From the NCBI GenBank assembly GCA_031841125.1, contig CM063114.1, positions 57,992,955 to 58,056,954 on the forward strand: a stretch of DNA of 64,000 bases, given 5' to 3'. The notes below the pieces were generated by a model. The model ran no database searches. It had not been told where the DNA came from and saw only the letters and a list, made by a program, of their open reading frames with translations. Shown here one piece after another: positions 9,313 to 19,808 of this stretch. Every line of letters starts with the position of its first letter. Position 1 is the stretch's first letter. The DNA comes from Acanthococcus lagerstroemiae. Taxonomy: Eukaryota; Arthropoda; Insecta; Hemiptera; Eriococcidae. Both the position numbers and the translations under genes were made by a program.

Positions 9313-9325
9313 CAGGGTGTCTACC
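9313..9325. mobile_element. Solo hAT-like terminus (CAGGGTGTCTACC)
   Basis: It matches the terminus type at 282-293 and 18371. No partner end was found before LINE R2 begins, so the rest may be deleted or replaced by that LINE. Confidence 0.4.
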
Positions 9326-10173
9326 GGTCATATAAGTCATACAAGAGTCGTACAATTGCCTCTAATTACTTACAAATTTTCTAATTCTTCCTGAACAGTC
9401 GCAATATTTCTTATCAAAATAGTAGTTCCTTTACAGCCGTTTTGACATAGTATAAAATAAACTTTCGCTTAATCTGTTTATTACATATTTAGGGCGCCCA
9501 TCTTCGGGCATAGGCCTCCCCTACTCGTTTCCACTAGTCCGTAACCCTCACATCCCTCCCCAAGTGGTTCCGGCATGTTGCCTAATTTCGTTTACCCAGC
9601 GGGTGGCAGGTCTCCCTACCTTTTTCTATCCGTCCCTGGGTATCCAATCCAGGATTTTTCATTCCCATATTTTACCATCCCCCGTAGCAACATGTCCAGC
9701 GTTGTCAAATTTCGGTTTCTTCATTACATATCTACGGTCCCTGACCATTGATATAGCCTTTATCATTACAATCCGAGTTCTGCTCAAGTTCTGATTTTCG
9801 GTTGTGGCCCAAGATTGAGATCCATATAGTGTCGGTAAAATACATGACTCCCAAATTTACTTTTTGATTTCCAGTGGCATTTACTTTTGAAGACTTTTTC
9901 AATGCCCAAAAGCTTTTCCATGCTTGCATTCTTCTTTTTACAATTTCTTCTTCTGACTTGTCTTTACAAGAGATAATTTGTTCAAGTATGTTATGCTATC
10001 TTCAACTCTTAATTTTGTTGCCGTCAATCGCCATTTCTTGACTGAATTTTGTATTGAATACTAAAGCCGTTTTACTCGTATTTCGTATTAATTTATAGTT
10101 AATCCCACTTTGCCCCATTGTGCTACTAGTTCGTTTACCATAATTTTCTTCCGTCCTGAGATATTGAAGCTAC

Positions 10174-10185
10174 ATCGCCAGCTAA
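10174..10185 (-). pseudogene. R2 catalytic box degenerated (LAGD for FADD)
   Basis: At the place of the RT active-site FADD box the minus strand reads NLRLAGDVAS, so the first catalytic aspartate is now glycine. The flanking residues match copies R1 and R6, so the alignment of the box is reliable. Confidence 0.6.
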
Positions 10186-10797
10186 TCTCAAATTGCTGAG
10201 CCATTCACCGTTTATTTTTATTCTTTTTTGTTCCCAATCTAAATTTTGAAAGACATCCTCTAACAAGCTATTGAATAGGTTGGAGGGTCTCCCTGTTCAA
10301 CTCCTCTTTCAGTTTTGAACTTTTCCCCTATTTTGTCGAGGCGTACCCTTCCACTGTTATTTTTGTACATTTCTTTCATAATTTTGATCACTTTCTCCGG
10401 GATTCCCTGTCGATTTAGGGCTCCCCAGAGTGCGTGCGGATAGGTGAATAGAATCAAAAGATTTTTGAAAATCTGTAAATAACAGGTATCCGGTTGGTTA
10501 AATTCCCTATTTTTTTCTATTATTTGTCCAGTCATAAATAATTGGTCAGTGGTCGATCGATTTTTATGAAATCCAGCCTGTTCGGGACCTTGACATTCGT
10601 TAAGTTGCGTGTATATTCGGGTTTTCAGTAATTTGCCGAAACTTTGTTCCTGTATTTGAACTCAGACTTATGGGTCTATAATTGTTTGTATCATTTTTGT
10701 CCCTTTTTTGAACAATAAAATTATTTCGAAAAAACTCCATTGGGATGGAGTTATTTCTTTTTATAAAATCAGATTAAAATTTTTATCAGGATTGGTG

Positions 10798-11115
10798 TTA
10801 CTTCTGCGCAAAAAGTTTGAGTTCGTAGTTCCCAATCTTGTCTGGGCCCATTGCTTTAGAAGAGTTCAATTTTCTCCACACGGATAAGATACTCATATCT
10901 CTTTCCATAAATGGTAGTACTATTTCTTTGTTATTCATTCCTGTGGGGGTATCTACAGCTTGTTCTTTTTGGTCTTTGCTGTATAGTTTCGTATAGAATT
11001 CCGTTGCTACTTGGACGATCTTTTTTCTGTCAAAAATAAATTTACCTTCTTTGTTTTTAATTTTTGGATGATAGTTGTTTGGTCCTGAAAAATTTCGCGT
11101 TTTACTGGTGTCCAA
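10798..11115 (-). pseudogene. R2 RT N-terminal/linker fragment
   Basis: A 105-codon open segment including NNYHPKIKNKEGKFI, FYTKLYSKDQKEQ and WRKLNSSKAMGPDKIGNYEL. In RTE-type LINEs this region links the endonuclease to the first RT block. It is the longest open remnant of R2, and the frame is lost downstream. Confidence 0.55.
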
Positions 11116-11900
11116 CGGCCATTTAAGTCAACTCATTTTCAATCATGGTCTTCTAAAAATTTACAAATCAGCAAATTATACCTTGAGCGAGAGAGAGAGA
11201 GAGAGAAGAACAAAGAATTTTGAATTGAAAAATTCTATTATAATGACCAGGACTGCAATGTTTATGCGAATGTATATTTTTATCTATGGCGTATATTAAA
11301 GAAGTTTCATTCAAAAGATCTTCACGAATCACAGAATTCTGAGTCAATTGAGCAGTACTTCATTTTGTACATGTCGCATATTCTGTCATTTACTGCATAT
11401 TTTGTACCAGTTCTGCTTATTTATACGTATTTTTTCCCAGAAAGTGATTTTTCTAGTATTTTACTCAAAAATACTGGAAATAATTCCCGATTCAAAAATT
11501 AAAAAATTGAAAAAATCAACAAGAATTAATAATTACTGAATCAGCAGAAAAGCATTTAGAGAAATATGTTCTTTGCATCTATGATACCCCGTCTCTTGCC
11601 CGCATCACATTCATCAATCATTTATTTATTTATTTAATATTAGGCTACTTTCCTCTCCTAAGGCCAAAACTGACCAGATTAGGAGGGGACAAAGTACAAT
11701 GTATTGCAGTTTTTCCACTATCAATTGAAGAATAGGGGGGGGGGGCTAGGAAAATGATGGGAAATAATCTGACTGGAGGGCTAAAGGGAGGGTTACCTTG
11801 AAAATACTGGAAGCAAAAATGGAATATATAGGGGTTCTTAATGAACCATGTCTCTGTTAGTATTGGTGTATACATATAACATTGAATAACCTCTATTCTT
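11116..11900. other. Unassigned, with a (GA)n tract
   Basis: It contains a (GA)10 run at 11187-11206 and a G run at 11737-11748. The last 40-100 bp may be the eroded 3' end of LINE R3. No gene was seen. Confidence 0.3.
11187..11206. repeat. (GA)n microsatellite
   Basis: About ten GA dinucleotides. Confidence 0.85.
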
Positions 11901-11937
11901 AGGGAGAGGGGTGTATCTTTGTGTATGAGAATGCTTT

Positions 11938-12184
11938 TCAGTCTGCGGAAAGTATCTTTGGCAAATCTTTAATTCCTTCGTCGCAACCCAAGTTTGAGGT
12001 TATCACAGACCCAAGATATTTGAATTTGGTCACACTTTCAATTTGCTTTCCATCAATGTCTAGACTGCTACTTTCGTTTGGGGGTTCTCTGCACAACCAT
12101 TCATTTTGTTTTCTCAACACTTGTTTCTACATCAAAATCTTGTCCGACTTGTTCGACTTTTTGTAAGGTTTTCTGAAAATTTAT
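11938..12184 (-). pseudogene. R3 RT C-terminal piece
   Basis: It carries PNESSSLDIDGKQIESVTK followed by FKYLGSVITSNLGCDEGIK, the region after the active site. If the 12185-13344 insertion and one duplicated octamer are ignored, the frame runs on from the YADD piece as ...TGLVAPS, stop, INFQKTLQKVEQVGQDFDVE, a natural RT thumb sequence with no shift at the junction. This confirms the insertion boundaries. Confidence 0.7.
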
Positions 12185-12433
12185 CAGGGTTGGCATGTTC
12201 TAAAACTACGAAAAAGAACAATCATTGTTTCAAAACGAATAAATGTTGTAAAACTTTTTTTTGTTTAAAACGTGTTTTTTTAAGATAAGGTTTTTATGTG
12301 GTTTTTTTTTTTCATTCATTTTCTCTGAGATTTTTTCACCCTGAACTTACAGGGACCAAAATGATTTGTCAAGTCCAAATAAATTTTAGAATTTCACTCA
12401 AAACTTTACCGAATGATTTGATATCAGTGATGA

Positions 12434-12647
12434 GGGGGTCTGGTTGGCCGAGTGGATCGCGCGTTGGTCTCGGAATCCGGAGGTCCCGGGTTCGAGCCCA
12501 CGTAGCAACTCGCCAGATTTCGACCTAGGCCGGATTTCCGGCCTGAAGGGAAGAGGGCCAAGACAGCCCTAACAGCTTCCCCGACGTCTCTGAAGTAATG
12601 CTCGAAGGGGCTGATTCCAGGTCTCAGGTTCAAAGCAAATTAGAAAA
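12434..12647 (+). mobile_element. tRNA-derived SINE with 14-bp target duplication
   Basis: Box A TGGCCGAGTGG at 12445-12455 and box B GGTTCGAGCCC at 12489-12499 are near-consensus RNA polymerase III promoter boxes at tRNA spacing. A roughly 140-bp unrelated body follows. The 14-bp repeat GATATCAGTGATGA at 12420-12433 and 12648-12661 is perfect. The head is tRNA-like (a Leu/Ser-type box A), but the anticodon arm is imperfect and the CGG reading is only a guess. It lies inside the 1160-bp hAT-like element, so it arrived later. Confidence 0.85.
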
Positions 12648-12867
12648 GATATCAGTGATGAAAATCATGTTGATCAGGAATCCTGAAGGTGCCTTGTGGG
12701 ATACTTCAAAACTTCCTTAATCTATTTTTCAATTTGAAGAATGAAAAATGCACTTACTTATGAGGAACTCTTGATTCTTGAGGAAAAACTGAAAATATGG
12801 CTGTGGCTGTTGTTAAAGGCTTAGTGAAGGTAAGAATAGAACAAATCGTTCTTATAAAGATTCAATT

Positions 12868-13172
12868 CTGTTAGCATAAATACCCGTCATTGGGCCAACG
12901 AATGTATTGTTACTCTTTGACTCCTGTAAGAGAAACACATAGTGCAAAGATCATTTACCTATGTTACTACCTGCGATCTGAGAACAAAAAATTTGGTCTA
13001 AACCAAAAGTTTATTAGCAAATGCTAAAAACTTTTTGAATAAAAATATATAAACCTTTAATTTCGTAATTATTTCTCATTTTGAAGTATTTACATAACGA
13101 TCTTTGCTCTGTGAGTTTTTCTTACGGGAGTCATACGTTCGTTGGCCCAACAACGGGTATTCTTGCTAACAG
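12868..13172. mobile_element. Foldback MITE, 305 bp, arms about 95 bp
   Basis: The left arm (CTGTTAGCATAAATACCCGT, then TGGGCCAACGAA, then GCAAAGATC) is matched in reverse complement by the right arm ending at 13172 with scattered differences. The loop is about 110 bp of A/T-rich sequence. A reliable target duplication was not found. It sits inside the 1160-bp hAT-like element. Confidence 0.65.
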
Positions 13173-13344
13173 TAACTCACTGTGTGACGTCAGAGTTAAA
13201 GGTCATAATAACGGAACCAGGAGGTAAGACAAGAAGTCGGAAATGGAAAAATAAAGCAAAAGACACATGTTTTGAAACAACGAAAAAAAAACATTGATAA
13301 CAATAATATATTTTCAAAAAAACTTTTTTTTTTCAACCACCCTG

Positions 13345-13541
13345 AGATTTATTTAGCTGGGAGCTACTAACCCAGTATCATCAGCATATCGTATATTCTA
13401 TATTCTTTTGCCATTACATTTGATTCCTAAGTTCTCAGAGATTTCAGTAGAGTTGAACATCTTTCCCAGATTGTTATTGAATAATAATGATGACAAAATA
13501 TTCCCTTGTCTTACCCCTTTCCCAAATTGAATAGCTTTTTG
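13345..13541 (-). pseudogene. R3 RT catalytic piece with YADD box
   Basis: Minus-strand reading gives FGKGVRQGNILSSLLFN, MFNSTEISENLGIKCNGKRI, one stop, then NIRYADDTGLVAPS. The YADD box is at 13378-13389 and keeps both aspartates. The piece ends where the 1160-bp element starts and begins where the 606-bp MITE ends. Confidence 0.7.
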
Positions 13542-14147
13542 CTCTACTGCCAACTCCAAGGTAAATCTTGAGATCTCAGGATTTGAGGTTTTTCTCAAGA
13601 TCTCAAGATTTTTGAGAAAATCTCGAGTGTTCTCAAGAATTTACATAAAACTGAGCAAATATGCATCGCTTCTTCAAATTTTTCGCTTCCAAAATTTGGA
13701 AATGGAAAATTTATCGCCTCATGAGTAATAAGCTCTCAGATTTTACACAGCAATGGAAATTTAAAACACATCTGTGACCTGTTACAAGAAAAGGGCCCTT
13801 AGGGGCTTCGAATTGGTCTAAGAGAAGGGTCCTTAGTGGCATCAAAATCATCAAGATTTTTGATGCCGCTAAAGGCCCCCTCACTTAGAACGATTCAATG
13901 TCACTAAGTTTACAGTATTCAAGAACAGACGTGGGGGGAGGGAAAAAAAGGAAAATCTTTAGGATCGTCGACAGAACTGAGGGTGGAGGGGGTAAAACAA
14001 CGAATGTGGTGAGTCAGTAAACATTTTATTGTTGAGCAACGTGGAAAATGTGAAAATTTTTGTCCCAAGATTTGTTGGGAAATCTCAAGATTTTTTATGA
14101 AGAATCTTGGGATTTTTCATCAGGTTTGGTTGGCAGCACTAGCACTG
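13542..14147. mobile_element. hAT-type MITE, 606 bp (family M1 copy 1)
   Basis: Perfect 8-bp flanks GCTTTTTG lie at 13534-13541 and 14148-14155. The right end in reverse complement is CAGTGCTAGTGCTGCCAACC and the left end CTCTACTGCCAACTCC, with (C/G)TGCCAAC shared. AGATCTCAAGATTTTT-like repeats fill the left subterminal part. Another copy in opposite orientation is at 19136-19501. It has no coding capacity. Confidence 0.8.
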
Positions 14148-14720
14148 GCTTTTTGTGATCTGGTGCTTATCTACTTTTAATTCTGCTGTTCGATATCGAT
14201 TCTAATATAGTCTCTGAATAATCTGGATACTTTTGTTATCTAATTTTATCTCTTTGAGAATTTGGATGAGTAGTATATATTTGACAGTATCAAATGCTTT
14301 ATCATAGTCTATGAATCAAATAAAGACATCTTGCTGGTAACCATGGCATATTTTGTAAGATAATATTCATTGGAAAGGAGGCTTCTCATATTCCCATTTC
14401 CTTTTAAAAACCAATTGTGTATTTCCAGCATCGGCTTCGCATTTCGTGTACGAGTATATATGCGGTGGTGAATGACTCATAGGAAGGTTTTTAATGCATT
14501 GCTCAGTAAAGGAGGAATCAGCCTGAATTCGGAATATGTTTTGACAGTTGACTTCTTTGGCAATAGTACAAAAGTAGATTTCAGCCTGTCCGTTGGAATT
14601 TCTTCTGAGTCATAGATTTTATTAAATAATGCTGTTAGGTTGTCCCAGAATGGAACGAATGGAAAAGGGTGAGAATTTGTTTAGTCTGTGGTGCTTTCTG
14701 ATACAAGATATTGATTGATT
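14148..14720 (-). pseudogene. R3 RT N-terminal piece
   Basis: Minus-strand frames show EIPTDRLKSTFVLLPK near 14590, the middle RT region and FIDYDKAFDTVKYILLIQIL near 14260-14320 (motif A). Stops and shifts are frequent and the frame is offset by one base from the next piece. The 5' end of the LINE, including any endonuclease, is missing. Confidence 0.55.
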
Positions 14721-16288
14721 GATGCTGTTAGAACTCTTGGAGTTACACATGTCAGCAGCATTTAAAAATTTTGGAATGAAAGCTCACCGAGCAAAATGTC
14801 ATTCTTTTTCAAAGATGACAATAAATCGCGGCAATTTGAAGAGAGAAACAAACTTATTAGCCCCGCCTATTGCATATTGAAAATTGGAGGAGCTACGAAA
14901 ATTGAAAGTTGTGCACCTCAACAATTTAATCTAAACTTCATGATTGGAATTGTAAAACTGGTAAAACCCTTTTTGAATGTCAAAAGTAGGCAGTTCAATA
15001 GGTAAATCTTTAGTTATCCTTTTGATGTGGTATGCATTAATCACCTTCGAAAAAAAAAAAAGGTTCTGTGTGAACTTAGCAATCAAACTCGCTATGAAAG
15101 TTCGCTGCTTTTCAAACTTTGATAACATGTAACCCCTTCAACTTTGAGTGTAGGTTGTGCGTAATGCTTTCTGTTCCTCTCGCCGAGTACTGTCACCTCC
15201 TACCAGCTTGGCATAGCTGGAACATCTCACAGATCATTTTAAATTAGAAAATTGAAACTTCTTTGCCAATCAGTGATCTAAATTTGTCAGCCAGGCCAAA
15301 TGAGAACCAGTCACCGCCAGAAAAATTCAATAAATTTGAGTACATCGACCACCCGCAATTTTTATTCGCTCTCACTAACTTCATCGCCGATGGTTGCTTC
15401 GCGGAGTTGAAATTGAAAAAAGAAGTACCAGTGTATCGCGTGCTCTGATATTTCGCATACCTGTTACTCGATATTCCAGTCGGAACAGAAATTCCAAGTC
15501 ATTAAAATATGTATACACGTTGATCATACGGTCTCTTTAGGAAAAAACTTATTAAATTCTCTTTCCTGACCACTCGATTGTAGTTAATTCTTAACGAAAA
15601 GTCGTAACTCGATTGCCTTGAAAACTAACAAAAATTTCTTTTCTTTCCGCTGGTGGACAAAACGAATGCTCATCGGCTCAATTGACCGATCTCTTTAAAC
15701 TCTTTGAAATATGTTCGATTAACATTTATCAACCGTACTGTGCAAAACCAGTTGTTGGTAAGCCGAGCCGAAAAGAAGCATCAGGAGGAAAAAAGTCATT
15801 AACATTTGTACACGATTGATGAATGGCTTGTACTTTCATCCTGAACACCGATTCGTACATTCGTGTATCTTTGTAGGTTTTTATTGCGATTTTATAATAT
15901 GCCAGTTGTATAAATTTTTTTTCATTTATGGTCAATGCACCTCTCAGACAGTAGGGATTATTCTAAACTGCATAGGGATTGGCCGTTTGCTGACGTCATG
16001 CTGCAGGCGTTTTCCAATCATCTGAAACACGTTAGCGTATAGTTTGAGCCTCGAACTATGTGATGCCAATTGCGAGATTATACGAATTTATTTCTTCGCT
16101 TTGTACACTCGGATGCTCGATTTGGGCGGGCTGCATCCAGCTGCTTAGTGGCGTGCATCCGTGGATATTCGCGTGGTCTCAATCCGACGATGACCCAGGA
16201 TAGACGCAGATCGGTACCGACGCGAATCAGTGACCCCGAGTGGTGAGGGACGGTAAAGCAATTCCAGTTGGAGCCCCATCAAGTGGAA
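14721..16288. other. Unassigned region, partly unique-looking
   Basis: No repeat pairs with other parts of the window and no convincing exon was seen. From about 16030 to 16288 the sequence is richer in G+C and CpG than its surroundings and leads into the candidate exon at 16289, as a promoter or 5' UTR might. Confidence 0.3.
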
Positions 16289-16380
16289 ATGAAGTGTCCC
16301 GCAGTGGCACTTCGTTTTCTTCTCTTCTTCCTGACGCTGGTTTCCCTCCACTCGGCTTTCCTAGGATTTATGTCGCGTTT
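16289..16380 (+). CDS. Candidate first exon with signal-peptide-like N-terminus
   Basis: From ATG at 16289 the frame starts MKCPAVALRFLLFFLTLVSL and continues HSAFLG, a classic signal peptide pattern: short charged start, about 14 hydrophobic residues, small residues near a cleavage site. The frame stops at 16382-16384, but a GT donor candidate (TTT|GTAGAT) starts at 16381 just before the stop, so splicing could carry it on. The base before the ATG and a G at -3 are acceptable for initiation. No downstream exon was found and the donor is only fair. Chance is a real alternative. Confidence 0.25.
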
Positions 16381-16712
16381 GTAGATCCTTGCTTTCAGCC
16401 CAGTTTATCCGAACGGGGAGAGGGGTATTACAAAGAAAGACAATATGAGGATTTGAAACTGATACGCAAAAGCCACACCTACCAGGAACTTGGCAATAGC
16501 TTCGTAAAGCTGGTAGAAGAAAATCAGTTGTCCAGAACTTCGTATTGCTTATTCGGACTCTGATATAGGATGAGACTTATTTGGATTCTGTTAGCACTCT
16601 TTCGGTTCATGGAACGAATCATTTAGACCCGACTGGAACTCATCAGAATTTTGTAGAATTCGTTAAGACTGATCAGTAACAGCGGAGCTGTAAGGTAAAG
16701 GCCGTAAGGTAA
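16381..16712. other. Intron-like or intergenic sequence
   Basis: Nothing certain. From about 16570 to 16690 it has the degenerate AAGACT-type repeat seen at 20600-20830. Confidence 0.25.
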
Positions 16713-17430
16713 GGGTGCCAGATATCGCCCACTTTTTTTGAGCTGACAACTCGATTGACAGTGAGGCCAGTTGTGCGTGCATTTGTGAACATCAGTAATC
16801 ACACTAATGCTGAGTGATCACTTCGCTCACACTATTTTAAAATGATGAGATGTTGAATACAAAAAAATGTGAGTGCCAAAAGTCTCAAAACGGTAGTGGT
16901 TTGTGATATGTTTTGTGAGTGCTCTCCAAATTTGTCAGTGGGAAAAATCCTACCTAAAGTACAAATATCTCAAATCTAAGTAGGTTTGGGTACATGGGAC
17001 TTCTAACGACAACCCCCCGAGGTACTTTTCAAAAATTTTAATTAAGGAGCAATCGGATTAATTCTTTGTAAAAAGTTACAAGATTAGGATTTCGACAAAG
17101 TTCTCCAAATATCGTCCACCTAGGAAAATTTGCTAAAATAAAAGGCATTAATAGGTTTAAGCTCTTGATAATGTTTATTTATTCATAAGTAAGTACAAAA
17201 CCAATATTCAACTTAGAAATTAAGGCATACAATACATAATATAGGTATATCGTTTTTTGTGAATCTTTTGGATGCCTTTAACAAGCTCATTTTTTGTTCT
17301 AAAACTTCCTGTATAGCTCCAGTCATTGAAACTTGTGATCATCATCTACGCTTTTCCGGTGGCGAAGGCACTTTTTTCTGTAAAAGTATGATGAAGATTA
17401 GGTAAGCTACAGGTGGGCGATATTAGGGTA
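16713..17430. mobile_element. Possible MITE with ATATCGCCCAC ends
   Basis: GATATCGCCCACT at 16721 faces AGGTGGGCGATATT at 17411-17424, and a related direct copy AATATCGTCCACC occurs inside at about 17109. Outside the shared 11-12 bases the ends diverge, and no target duplication was established. Confidence 0.35.
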
Positions 17431-18370
17431 CTTATCAGTTTTTTCAAGAAAAATGAAAAAACAAGTTACTCCGCTACTCGAAGAGGGTAGGCAACACCTT
17501 GAAACTGCAAAGCTGTAGACTGCAGTCGCGCAGCTCTATCACTTATCACTTTAACAACAGGAAGGTACTCTTCAATCAATTCCAGACAATTCAGGTGGCA
17601 TTTTAGGAAATTGTAATTCTTCATACGCTAAAGACAGGAAGAAATATTATTTCAATTCAAATAAAGTTTACAGTTTGAATAGGCATAATCAAGTTTATCA
17701 CCAATACTATCAACACTTGTTAACTGGCATGCAGGATTTGTTCCTCATAAATACGTGCTTCAGCATTGACATAGAATGATCGAAAAACAAAAAACAATCT
17801 ATCGCAACTTATACATCCTCAGGATGAATATCTTAACTATATTCAAGAATTCAAGAGCAGGCTACAAAATTTGATTTCGATTTGCTTATTTCTTGATAAA
17901 TTTGTTGTCTTTGTTCTAGTACTTCTTCTCGATGCTTCTTGTAATATGTCCGATTCTGGTTCTGGTGTTCTGATCTGTATTTAAAAACTCTCCGTGCATC
18001 ATGTAGTTAGGCATCATCTTGTACTTATTCACTATATGTATATGTAACTGTTGATATGTTCATGTGCCTCATCACACATTCCCATCATCGCCACAGAGGG
18101 TAACGCCGTTGTTCCCTCTTCAGGTGAACACCACCACAACGCTGTAGGCTTCATTGCTCGAAACCTGAAACAGAATACTAAAATTACCATTAATACTTTT
18201 ACCATATTTATGAGGCATAATTCACATCGCATTATTCCTCGGAAAATTTCCTGATAAGAGTGCCACGGAATGTTGTATGTATTTGGTTCGATTCAAAGAA
18301 ATTATACACTAATGAAACTGAGAACCATTTCATACGTTAACAAACAATACATTTACCTCTACATTAACAA
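17431..18370. other. Unassigned region
   Basis: Frames on both strands overlap at 18032-18254 and neither shows a known motif. No repeat was recognised. Confidence 0.25.
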
Positions 18371-18385
18371 CAGGGTGTCTACAGG
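18371..18385. mobile_element. Solo hAT-like terminus (CAGGGTGTCTACAGG)
   Basis: It matches the 9313 terminus over its first twelve bases. The following sequence, rich in GTCAAGTA repeats, resembles a subterminal region. No right end was identified. Confidence 0.4.
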
Positions 18386-18783
18386 GTCAAGTAAGTCGAG
18401 TAAAAATCAAGTACTCAAAGAAAAAGTCAAGTGGTAACGTGAAAGTCAAGTATTTTCTCAAAACTTTTTCATAGGTCAAGCAATGTTTATTATATGAATG
18501 ACTACCTAGGAATGATGAGTGAACTGAAAAATAACAAAGCTAGAGGTAAAAAATGTTGTCCCAATGTTCAATAATTGCTATTCATTCTTCTTCATTATTT
18601 GCGCCAGGTGGCATATTATACTAATTTTTGCAGGTTTACGATTTGCTGAACTATTTGTATGTTCCTGCATGAGGCGCGCCTTTTCGCAGTCCTCATGAAG
18701 TCAAATTTAAAGGCAGAGACGTACCAAAGAGTTTTTCTTGGGATTGGGGGGGGGGAGTAAAAATTGTGAAAGTCCCAACTGAC

Positions 18784-18945
18784 TCAACTTAAAATTTCTA
18801 CGTAGCAAAGCATCAAAGCAAGGGGGAAAAACACTTTTAATTGACTTATTGGATTCTTTTCAACTGATAACTCAACTAAAAATTCCTAATATTATCAAAG
18901 TACAAAGCAAAAATAAGCGTTTTGACTTGTTAGATTTTCTCAACT
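18784..18945. repeat. Two degenerate tandem units of about 85 bp
   Basis: CTCAACTTAAAATTTCTACG...AAAGCA...GACTTATTGGATTCTTTT is followed by CTCAACTAAAAATTCCTAAT...AAAGCA...GACTTGTTAGATTTTCT. Confidence 0.4.
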
Positions 18946-19135
18946 TCTCAACTCAGTTCTCAAGTTCAGAGCAAGCCAAAAAAAATGTTCATGTGGCATG
19001 CTAATGTCGAATCGCGGTTTCGGACGCGCAATGGCAAGGTTAATCAGGGTAGTTCGCCATGGTTTTCCCAGAGTTTGCTGCATTCGAGTTTTTCCTTCTC
19101 GGCACCGCAGATGCAGTTCGCTTACTAGCCAGGTG

Positions 19136-19501
19136 CAGTGCTGCCAACCAAGTCTGTTGAAAAATCCCAAGATTCTTCGTGAAAAATCTTGAGATTTCCC
19201 AAGAAATCTTGAGACAAAAATTTTCGCCTTTTCTACGTTGCTCAAAATAAAAATGTTTACTGACCCATCACATTTGTTGTCTTACCCCCTCCACCTTCAG
19301 TTCTGTCGACGATCCTAAAGATTTTTTTCGCGTTTGTTCTTGAATACTGTAAACGTAGTGGCATCGAATTGTTCTAGGAGAAGGGCCCTTTTCTTGTAAC
19401 AGGTCACAGATGTGTTTTAAATTTCCATTGCTGTGTAAAATCTGAGTGCCCATTACTCCCATAAGGCGATAAATTTTCCATTTCCAAATTTTGGAAGTGG
19501 A
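19136..19501. mobile_element. hAT-type MITE M1 copy 2, truncated, inverted
   Basis: From CAGTGCTGCCAACC it follows the reverse complement of 14147-13670 closely (GTCGACGATCCTAAAGAT; TGTTCTTGAATACTGTAAAC; ACAGGTCACAGATGTGTTTT) and stops matching at about 19501. The missing part corresponds to the AGATCTCAAGATT-rich end. A small internal deletion distinguishes the two copies. Confidence 0.75.
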
Positions 19502-19582
19502 TTCGGGGAAAAATTTTTCGGGAAAACGGCAATCCGGAAATTGACTATTCGGGAACACGGCTTCGGGAAACTGGGCGGGAAC

Positions 19583-19745
19583 GCTCTATAGTTTCACATA
19601 GGTATGCTAGGCCGCCATTTTGGTTCGGGTTTTGTTTTTACCAGTGCATTAAATACACAGTGTCGCGCAATATCATTCGCTCTAGAAGTTTTCAAAAATC
19701 TGAACCAAAATGGCGGCTTAGTATACCCATGTGGAACTACAGAGC
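19583..19745. mobile_element. Foldback MITE, 163 bp
   Basis: The left arm GCTCTATAGTTTCACATAGG plus TATGCTAGGCCGCCATTTTG pairs with the right arm, whose reverse complement reads GCTCTGTAGTTCCACATGGG plus TATACTAAGCCGCCATTTTG. The loop is about 75 bp. Confidence 0.7.
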
Positions 19746-19808
19746 CTGAGTACAACGTGCGCATGCACAGTACCGAATCCTTCTGATACACGTGGTAACA
19801 CGCCCTGG

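Larger units (their letters stand above)
9480..11115 (-). mobile_element. RTE-like non-LTR retrotransposon R2 (5'-truncated)
   Basis: Read on the minus strand from 11115 to 9480 it shows the linker before the reverse transcriptase, the RT core and the C-terminal end. The linker ends in SSKAMGPDKIGNYELKLF at about 10800-10860. The core has ALWGALNRQGIPEK and GVEQGDP near 10300-10430. The C-terminus has AWKSFWALKK near 9900-9930 and the shared CGCCCATCTTCGGGCATAG end at 9491. The endonuclease domain is absent. Many stops and shifts separate the blocks. Confidence 0.7.
12185..13344. mobile_element. hAT-like element (1160 bp) inserted in R3
   Basis: The ends are CAGGGTTGGCATGTT on the left and, in reverse complement, CAGGGTGGTTGAAAA on the right, with similar A/T-rich subterminal sequence (TTGTTTCAAAAC on both sides). 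The flanks AAATTTAT (12177-12184) and AGATTTAT (13345-13352) match at 7 of 8 bases. No transposase frame is present. It carries a SINE and a foldback element, so its original length was nearer 600 bp. Confidence 0.7.
11900..14720 (-). mobile_element. Bov-B/RTE-like retrotransposon R3, split by insertions
   Basis: Three separated pieces of one minus-strand reverse transcriptase lie here: 14720-14156, 13533-13345 and 12184-11900. Read in that order they give successive RT blocks: FIDYDKAFDTV, GKGVRQGNILSSLLFN, RYADDTGLVAPS and VTKFKYLGSVITS. FKYLGSVITS and YADDT are typical of the Bov-B branch of the RTE clade, distinct from the FADD copies in this window. The interruptions are a 1160-bp hAT-like element and a 606-bp MITE, each with a recognisable target duplication. 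Confidence 0.75.

Noticed and set aside
12434..12510. Functional tRNA gene
   Set aside because: The head has tRNA boxes, but acceptor stem pairing is poor, the body continues past the tRNA end, and the 14-bp duplication encloses the whole 214 bp. It is a SINE.
16240..16563. 107-codon plus-strand frame overlapping the signal-peptide frame
   Set aside because: No motif or splice signal, and it uses a different frame from the signal-peptide pattern, which is more specific.
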